A DNA stretch of 64,000 nt. Origin: Talpa occidentalis. Taxonomy: Eukaryota > Chordata > Mammalia > Eulipotyphla > Talpidae. A program made the position numbers and the translations under genes. The notes under the pieces were generated by a model that worked only from the letters and a program-made list of their open reading frames with translations, searched no databases and was not told where the DNA came from. Positions 56,002 to 64,000 of the stretch are shown piece by piece. Each line of letters starts with the position of its first letter. The first letter of the stretch is position 1. The DNA lies in NCBI RefSeq assembly GCF_014898055.3, contig NW_023601433.1, positions 81,539,106 through 81,603,105 of the forward strand, written 5' to 3'.

Positions 56002-56270
56002 TTTTAAAGATGTATTTCCACATATGCATACAAGAACAGGGGTGCAGGCCAGAGGTGTGGGGCGTGAGGGGATTCACCAGAGACAGAGCGGGGAGCAGAA
56101 CAGGCAGATTGACTGAAATACACTGCTGAGCAACGCAGCGGGCAAGACAGGAGAGGTCTGCTGCGCCATGTGGGTCAACTCCCTGGCTGAGGAATTGAAC
56201 TCAGGCTGCAGTGACTGGTGACAGCCTGACAGGGCTGAGACTTCAACCCCTGTGCCACCAGGGAGGCCCC
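56002..56270 (-). mobile_element. tRNA-derived SINE (Vic-1-like), inverted
   Basis: Inverted; left end TTTTTAAAGATGTATTTCC, right end TGCCACCAGGGAGGCCC. Duplication of GTGATAACNATTTTT around it. Intergenic, about 300 bp before an L1 fragment. Confidence 0.87.
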
Positions 56271-56309
56271 CGTGATAACAATTTTTAAAGCTCCAGTATT
56301 GAGGCAGTG

Positions 56310-56475
56310 CTTACCATGAGCTCTTCTATGCTTCCTGCATGTTGCCCCAGTGCATCCTACAATGGGGACATGGTTATGAACCCCATTTGCTGGGGAGGAA
56401 ATGGAGGCACACAGAGATTGCATGACGTGCCCAAGGTCATTCTGTTAGTAATTAGCCCTGACCTGGAACTGGAGC
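56310..56475 (-). repeat. MIR, inverted
   Basis: TGGGGAGGAAATGGAGGCAC, TGCATGACGTGCCCAAGGTC, TTAGTAATTAGCCCTGACCT. Confidence 0.65.
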
Positions 56476-56559
56476 TGGAGCTGAAACAAGGCAGGAGAGG
56501 AGAAGCTGCAGCTGCCAGAACTGGTCGGTGATGTTTGGGGCTTTTTTTTTTTTTTTTTA

Positions 56560-57340
56560 ATTAATACATATCCTCCAGCATATCTTGGTGATCTTTCCAG
56601 ATAGACGTCTTAGTTCTTATGTGACTGGATACTTAATTTTAGTTACTTCTTCATTTACCTACTGATGGCTATTTGGATTGCATGTGATGTCCCCCGACAA
56701 TTATCACTTGCTATCGAGACATCCCCGTATATACATATTGGGGTGCTCGAACAAATGCATCTGTGGGATTAATTTCTAGGAGTGGACTTGCTAGTCTTGA
56801 GATTCAGTAGATATTGCTAAATTGCGCTCCAGACAGCTGCACCATTTGACCCTCCTCCAAGATGGATGGAAGGAGGTCTCACATTCTCCCTCACCCTAGC
56901 TATTATCAATCTGTTTAATCTTTGCCTATCTGCTGAGAAATGGGTTTCTTCGAGTTTGCATGCATTAGGAGTGCATTTTTTTCATATGCTTATCGGCCAT
57001 TTATATTTCTTTTATGAACTGTTTTTCGTGTCCTTTGTATTTTTTGTGTTTTGGCTTTGTCTTTTTATGGAGATCTATAAGAGCTCTCTGAATACGAAAG
57101 AAATGTGTTACAAATATTTTTCTAGTTTATTGTTTGTCTCTGTAATTTTTTTCACCATATATAAGAATTTAATTTTTATGTAGTTGGATATATTAATCTT
57201 TTCCTTTATGACTTTGAATTTTGTGTTTGCCTCTTTCTCTCCCCTGTTATATATTTTTTTAATGACCAATTTTTTTCTCCTTAGCCTTTTTAGGGGTTTA
57301 ATTTTTCAACAGTGCTAACTGATTTGGAGTTTATTTTGGA
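56560..57340 (-). mobile_element. L1 3'-end fragment
   Basis: Antisense L1M-like sequence, with GGATTAATTTCTAGGAGTGG, AATTGCGCTCCAGACAGCTG, and TTGAATTTTGTGTTTGCCTC-like text. Broken by many substitutions. Confidence 0.75.
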
Positions 57341-57616
57341 GTAGGAAGTGACATAAGGGTCTGGTTTAATTTTTTGATTTTGGGGAGAACCTGCTTGGAT
57401 TCCTTTGGGGTCCAGGCTTCACGGGACTGGGGTGACCATTAGCAGGGAGTTGGCGACATCTCTGGTGGAGAGCGTTCCCAAAGGGAGGGCAGAGCTGCAG
57501 TAAGCTGGCTGCCACTCCTCTGGGGGAGGCGGGAGGTATTGGGGCTCCCCCGAGGTGTGTGTTTAAGCCAAGTGCAGAGACTGCCACCATAGGGAGAGAG
57601 GCTCCTGGTGCTTATC

Positions 57617-57660
57617 TTCACCCCGGCCCACACAGCCCTTCACCCCGGCCCATACAGCGC
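57617..57660. repeat. 22-bp tandem duplication
   Basis: TTCACCCCGGCCCACACAGC repeated at 57639 with one change near its end. Intergenic. Confidence 0.88.
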
Positions 57661-60375
57661 AAGCGCAGTAGCCATTGCTTTGCATGGCTCACACTAACTC
57701 AGTTTGCACTGCTGCTCTGATGACCTTGGAATTTTGAGCTCATCCCTTCACCTTCCTGAGTCTCACTGTCTCAGGATGGGTGTTCACAATGCCTACCTCT
57801 AGGTGTTTTTTCAAGAAGTTTCCAGAGCACGGGGAAGCATGGGTGTGATGGGGCTTGATAAATCATCCCGAGGTGACAAGTTGAAACTAACCGGTGCTTC
57901 TTCAGCGCTGCTAATATGTCCCCAGTGTGTCCGGCTTTCAACATTTGGAGACTTTAAGGCAGGACAGCCTCTATATGAAATTTCTTCTATTCAGTGAAGT
58001 AATTAACTTAAGTTCTAAGAATTACAGTTTATCTCCTTCTGGGACAATTTTTTTTTTTTTTTAAATTTGTAATGAGAAAAGGCAGCTTGCAGATCTTTTT
58101 ATTTCTTCTGAATGGGCTCTTCTGCTTAAAAAAAAAAAAAAGACAACAAAACAAGCATTCTGTTTACTATCCAAATTCCTGGCATTTTGAAACAGAAAGG
58201 TCTGTGTCAAGTTGAATCAGGTCCCCAAAGTGGATCCGGGAATCAGCTTGTGGTTCTTGGGAGGAAAGCCCTGGGTCTCAGGCATTATTTGATCCTGGTT
58301 AGGTTTGTATTTCTTCTGTGTCTACTTCTCCCCACTAGGCTCAAAAGAACAGACCTCATGCCAATGAAAAACCAAACTAGAATAGCCTATATACTAGGGG
58401 TTGAGAGGTTCCGGGTTCTGACTGACTAACTTCAGTTCCGCTAACTGGGAGCTTTGCACAGTTTGCTTACCTTGCTTCCCGCTGTGCTGGGCGGGTGAGA
58501 TGATAAACCTGAAGGGCTTAGGATTGTATTTGACACACAGCAGACGTTAACAAATGTCCCTGTGATCACCTTCAAAGATTTTGCTGGAAAATGGCAGCCT
58601 GTTACATGTCAAGGCATCTTTGGGCAATAGTTGCATAGTAGGTGCTGTCAAGAGCTCTGGTCACAGGTGCTGTGGGAGCAGAAACGAGAGGGTGGTTTAC
58701 GAAAACCATGGGAATTGCGTTGTGGTTGGAGAGATACTGTAACACGCATGAAAAGACAAGGTCAAGGATTGCAAACTCTTAACACTAGAGCGGACAGGCA
58801 GGTATCAGTATATGTAAGTTTGCTTGTGTCAGGTCATGCGGGGAGAATCCTTTTCTCCATAGAAATGTGTTTTCTTGCTTTGTCTTGAAGTGGCTGGGCT
58901 AGATTTTCTCATGTTTGCTGCAGGCCTGGCTACAGATAAATGGTTCTCTAGCGTAAGAAAACCAACAGCGCATGAGAACGCGAGATGACAGCTGTGCCTG
59001 GCCTCAGAACCAGGTTGCTGAAAGGGAACTGTGGGGTCTTGGTAACAGGGAGAGGGGTGGCTCCATCTCAAACCACAAACACAAGAAGGGGCTAGAGCCT
59101 GTTCTAGAAAAAGCAGAAATCAAGATTTTTATTTCTTATTTTTCAATGTGGTCTAAATTAACTTGAAGAGAGCATGCTGGCCCAACAAGGTGCCTATGGA
59201 GATGAATTTGGCTCCGTGGCCCCAGGTTTTTGACCTCTGCCTATTACCTGTCTTGTGGAGTTCATAGCTGCACACGTGCAACATTGTCACATAAAAAGTA
59301 TTGTCTAGCTAATCAACTTTATTTTTCCATATCATTTTTATTTTCCAAATCATTAAAATGGCCTCTTCGAAAATTCCACTGTTTCAACTCATAGTCAGCC
59401 ATGATACCTCCTCACAAAGCTGTCCTTTAGGAGAAGATAAGATGGAGAGCATGGCATGCTTATGAACACTGTTAGGCCAGAAGAGAGCTCTGTAGGTTTG
59501 CAGCCCTGGGGTTAACAGTTTAGTCAGTTCACGGGCTACAGAGAAAGACCTTACTTAGTTCAAATTCTGACTTCACATTTGCAGGCTGTGAGGCCTAAGC
59601 AAACCAATTTTCCTTTTTGGTCCTTAGTTTCTTTACTAACAAAGTGGGTACAAGACTAACCTGCTCCTCCAGGTAAATAGGATCATGAGGCATCTGGTGT
59701 AATGCCTGACATACAGTAGACATTGAATAAGAAGAACAAGGAGCCTATAGTTTTTTTCTAAATTAAAGCAGAAATTTGCATTGGCTGTAAATGTCTGAGA
59801 TGATTACGAGAAGGACACCTTTGGGATATACTTTCCACTAAGTAACTAAATCACCTGTTGCCAAAGCTAAGGTTTCCCCATTCTGTTGATGTAGGGCCAT
59901 CCTCAGAATTCCAAGGAGCTAGCGCCTTCCTGGCCAGTGTGATGGGGGTATGAAGGGAATAAAGGAGCCCTGTCACATGCCTCCAAAGATGCATGCCTTG
60001 AAGTTCATGGCTCTCCCACAACTGCTGTATTACTCTGAAATCAGAGGGCTGTGCTTATAATCATTCTGCTTGATTTTGGAGGGTAAAACCAAAAAGATCA
60101 GATCCTTGAGCCAGAGAAATGGAGGGTATGTTGCAGTGGTGGAAAGAGCAGAGACCCCAGACTCCTCAGTGGTATAACTGGGATGACAATAGTTGCAATT
60201 GCCAGGAAGCAGGGAGGATTGGTCATATATACATGGGAAGATGCTTACTAAGGATTAGCCGTTATCATGAACAGTCTCAGAAAACTGATTTTGCACTCAG
60301 GTAACCCAAACAATGAAGAAGAAAACTGCCCACCCTGTTCTTGATACTCTATAGATTTCACAGTGTCACCCCACC
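57661..60375. other. Intergenic stretch without recognised gene
   Basis: Includes poly(T) and poly(A) runs (58050, 58130) that may bound an old retroelement, MIR pieces near 58430-58570 and 59525-59735, and otherwise nothing I can name. Confidence 0.45.
59525..59735 (+). repeat. MIR
   Basis: GACCTTACTTAGTTCAAATT, GGTCCTTAGTTTCTTTACTA, TGCCTGACATACAGTAGACA. Confidence 0.68.
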
Positions 60376-61865
60376 CCACACTAACCTACAGACTCACTGT
60401 AATCCCGATCAAGCTTTTTTTTTTTCCCCAAAATTGACAAGTTGATCCAAAATACATGTGGAAATGCTGGGGACCCAGAAAGTCAAAACAATCTTACAAA
60501 AGAAGAATAAAGTTGGAGGACTCACATTTCCTGATTGCAAAATGTACCACAAAATTACAGGAATTAACAGAGTGTGGTACTATCCTATAGATATGTATAT
60601 AGATGAATGCAATAGAAATGGAGAATCCAGAAACAAACCCTTAAATTTATGTCAGTTGATAATTGACAAGGGTGCCAAAATAATTCAATGGGGAAAAATA
60701 GAGTTTTTAACAAATGGTGCCGGGACAACTGGATGTACACATGTAAAAGAGTAAATTTGGACCCCTGCCTCACACCATACATAAAAATTAACTCACAGTG
60801 GATCAAAGAGCTAAAACTAGACATACTTAAAAAAGAGGGGAAAAAGTGAAGAAAATCTTTGTGGCCTTGAGTTGGGTGGTATCTTTTTTTGTTTTAAATA
60901 TGGCACCAAAAACACAAATGATGAAAAAAAAAAAAAACAATTTGGACTTCATCAAAATAAAAATCTTTTGTGTTGTCAAGACACCGTCAAGAAAGTGAAA
61001 GACAACTTATGGAATGGAAAAAAAAATACTTATGAATCATATATCTGGTAAAGAGTTTTTATCCAGAATATATAAAAAAAATGTTTACAGCTCCACAAAC
61101 AACCCATTTTAAAAATTAGCAAAATATTTCAGTAGACATTTCTCCAAATGGCCAATAAGCAACTGAAAAGATGCTCAACATAATTAACCATTAGGGAAAT
61201 GCAAATGAAATCCACAATGAGTCCATTCCCACTGGGGATAGGCAATAACAAGTGTTAATGAAGATGTGGCACTGATGGCAGCTACTGTGGTGAATCTGAT
61301 GGTTCCTCTACAAGTTAAACAGAGTTACCCTGTGACCCAGAAATTCCTCTCCTTGGTATACCTCAGGAGAAATGATAACATTTGTCCCACAAAATGTGTG
61401 CATGAATGTTCATGGCAGCATTATTCGCAATAGCTGAAAAGTAGAAACAACCCAAATGTCTATTAATTGATGAGTGGATAAACCAAAGGTGGCACATCCG
61501 TACCATGGAATGGTGTTTGACAATGAAAATGAATGATGTAGCACTGATAGCTGTTATAACATAATTGATCCTTGAAAAAAAGCTTAGCTTAAGAAACCGG
61601 TCCTGAAAGACCATGTTGCATGATTCTATTTATATGAACTATATAGAATAAGCAAAGGGCATAGAGACAGAAAGATTAGTGGTTTCCAGGGGGTAAAGGG
61701 TAGGGAAACCTGGGACAAACTGTTTTTGGTATGGGGTTTCTTTTTGGAAGACAAAAATGTACTAAAATTAGATTGTGGTCATCATTGCCCAACCTTATGA
61801 ATATACCAGAACCCACTGAATTGTATGGTAGAAGAAAGTTATCTTAAAAAGCTGTTTAAAGAAAA
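60376..61865 (+). mobile_element. L1 fragment: end of ORF2 plus 3'UTR
   Basis: Sense L1: the C-terminal part of ORF2 is readable in pieces (CTCACATTTCCTGATTGCAA; a fragment ending G-T-T-G-C-T-H) but interrupted by stops and poly(A) expansions. It is followed by the 3'UTR with CATGGAATGGTGTTTGACAA. Not a functional element. Confidence 0.85.
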
Positions 61866-64000
61866 AGATTACTTGCTACATTCTTTGTTTGTCTTTGCCA
61901 CCTACAAGGAAGGACACTATCAGTCATCATTATCCTGAATCCAAAGGACAGTGACGTAATTACTGGTCATTATAACCTGTTTTATGCACGGGCACTTGGT
62001 AGCCATAGTTGAAAATAATTGCAGTTCAGATGGGGATCACTGGATCTTTTTTATATTATGTGCTGATACATTCCAAAGATTCCAAATTCATACCTAACAC
62101 TATAAAGTTGTGTTAATTTTAGGTCTGTGACAGCAGGGGAATCTGAGGAATGCTGGTGCCTCTTCCCATCATCTGCCTGGCTCCTGCTGTGCCACTGAAC
62201 CCAAGTCCAGTGGGAACCCAAAGGATCTTGGCAGTCAGCCACCCACCCATCTTGTTTGCTACCAGTTGGGAGTTGTGTGTATGTGTTTTAACTGTCATTC
62301 AGGCCTCCCCTTTATACTCATCACCTCCAGCCCCAGTAATCCCCGAGATAAGGATAAACAGAAACATCCCGCCATCTTTGCTTGAGTGAAAATGAACAAG
62401 AGCAGTCAGGTGGCAAGAGCCAAATCCCGCACCTGGCTGCAACCTCACCTGCTTTTTCTTAACGATCACCTGTCATCCTTTCTCTCACTGGCTTGACACT
62501 CTTGCTGTCCATGGGGCATGCAAATGGTAGCACAAAGCATCCTATGGACAAAGGCACCACCCTCCTTTTCTCTTGCTAACTTCTCACCCCAAGAACATAA
62601 AGCGAGTGCTGCTTCCCTAACTCCCCACAAAGAGCACCTTGCCCAGGGCTTCCAACTGTATTTGACTAGTTCCCCAAATTATACTTTTGTTTTACACCCC
62701 CTGCCTTCTGTGAACTCTGAGGTCGGCACCCTTCCTGCTGCTTTTTGCTTGCTCTTTAGCTTGGTTCTTGACTGTCACTCCGCCAGCTTCCTGCCTGAAT
62801 AGGACAGGACCTTCTAATGAAAGTCCCTCTTCACTCCAGGGGCCCTTGAGCATTAATGGCCTCTGGAAGCAGATATTGTCTGACTTCCGGGCGTCTAAAG
62901 TGCTTGACCTGCACATCATTACAAAATGACCTACCACACAAGGAAATGTTTGTTTACACTCAATCTCTGCCACCTCCCCCAGGGACCCCCAAAAGGAGAA
63001 GTTTGGCACCGCTGATTCTCCCGTGTCCATTGTGAGTCTTTCCTCTTAGTTTCCGCCTGACCCTTCCCTTGGACCTACTGGGGAGGCAAGCAGTGAAGAA
63101 TGGTTCAAGTGAGTGTTCTTGCTTAAAAAATGAGATCACTTGTGCTTGGTCACACCTGAGAGTATTTAGGGAGCAGATTCTGCAAGCCTGGTATGGTGTC
63201 AGGCTTGATGTATGGAGAATATTCTGCGGTTTAGGGGATGGAGGCAAAATGACAACTCTGATAAGTGCTTTGATGGAAGAGATCAGGGCGCAATGAAAAC
63301 ATTTAGTGGGAAGATCTGACCTAGTGCTGGGATGGGGGGAGATGGTCAGAAAAGGCCAGGGCTGTATTATTCATGTCTTGGTGGGTCCCTATCTCATTGA
63401 AAAAAGTTATATTTTACAGTTGCACTAATATAAATCCAGATCAGATTCATCATTACACTGTTGTTGTTTTAGTCACCTAAAATTTCTTTAAAAGAAATTA
63501 AACAATTTCCTAGGCCCTCTATTGTGGGTCCCAAGCACTGAACTTGCCATGTCTGCTGGAGAAATCATCCCTGGAAAGGCTGCCCCATGCAAGAAACAAC
63601 TGAGTTGAAGACTAAACAGGAGTTCATTCAGTGAATCAAGTGTGAAGTGGGCTCCGGGCAGTGGAAACAGCAGGTGCAAAGGCCCTGTGGTAGAGGGAAC
63701 AGACAGTGAGGTGTAGTTCAACATGGACACATGGATAAAGTGAAGCTACAGAGAAAGCTGGGCCAGATGGGCCATGAAAATCATTGTAGTCTTTACCCCA
63801 GAGCAGTGGGAAATCAACGGTAAGTTCAAGTAGCAGTGCTGAATCACTTCTTACAGTGTCAGTAGGAAAAGCTGACCAGAAAACTAGAGTACCCAAACTC
63901 CCCCTAGCCAATCTAAATAACAGAATGAGAACTGTTCTGGAATTGATTGGGTATCAATAATAACCATGTTAAGGAGAAATGGACCATGGCTGCAGGTCTG
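61866..64000. other. Right end of window, no gene recognised
   Basis: Unique or strongly diverged sequence. At 63640-63830 wording such as GGTGCAAAGGCCCTGTGGTA and AGTCTTTACCCCAGAGCAGT recalls an old mammalian repeat also glimpsed near 55240-55330, whose family I cannot name. Confidence 0.45.

Noticed and set aside
60458..60754. 98-codon plus-strand frame as a gene
   Set aside because: It is the C-terminal remnant of L1 ORF2.
32861..64000. A MAP1LC3B2-like retrogene, expected in human between SPRING1 and MED13L
   Set aside because: No LC3-like coding sequence is readable in any frame; it is probably absent from this lineage or beyond the window.
1..64000. CRISPR arrays, operons, insertion sequences or phage
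   Set aside because: All evidence is for vertebrate nuclear DNA; tandem repeats found are micro- or minisatellites.

Overview
This is a window of mammalian nuclear DNA. The genes have introns with GT-AG splice sites, there is a CpG-island promoter, and most of the rest is interspersed repeats (MIR, L2, L1, MaLR-type LTRs, hAT fossils). The youngest repeats are eleven copies of a tRNA-derived SINE beginning GGGCCTCCCTGGTGGCGCA and ending in AATAAATAAATCTTTAAAA. It is not Alu, B1/B2, carnivore CAN, equine ERE, pig PRE-1, ruminant Bov or cetacean CHR-2. It best fits the Vic-1-like SINE of camelids (alpaca, llama, camel); this assignment is from memory and was not searched.

Two genes are recognisable, arranged head to head around one CpG island (about 14.79-15.64 kb). 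To the left, on the minus strand, are the 5' leader and first six coding exons of RNFT2 (RING finger and transmembrane domain protein 2), encoding residues 1-298. The remainder, including the RING finger, lies beyond position 1. To the right, on the plus strand, is a complete five-exon SPRING1 (C12orf49), an intact 205-residue Golgi membrane protein that supports site-1 protease and SREBP activation. The order matches human 12q24.22, where the two genes are also divergent neighbours.

From about 32.9 kb (or 35.5 kb, if a distal poly(A) site is used) to the right end I see no protein-coding gene. In human this side faces the long interval toward MED13L. It contains L1 fragments, hAT fossils, SINEs, a solo LTR, microsatellites, and several AT-rich, homeodomain/GATA/TCF-motif-rich blocks that look like conserved noncoding elements. 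That reading is inference from composition; no alignment was made.

I found no new multi-gene system. The observations most worth a second look are an out-of-frame ORF of 72 codons that starts 28 bases before the SPRING1 start and overlaps it across the first splice junction; a three-codon upstream ORF with strong context ending 5 bases before a weak RNFT2 start; two related solo LTRs of about 570 bp with different 4-bp target duplications; a three-layer nested insertion (L1, then LTR, then SINE); and two separate 37-bp tandem duplications about 1 kb apart in SPRING1 intron 1.
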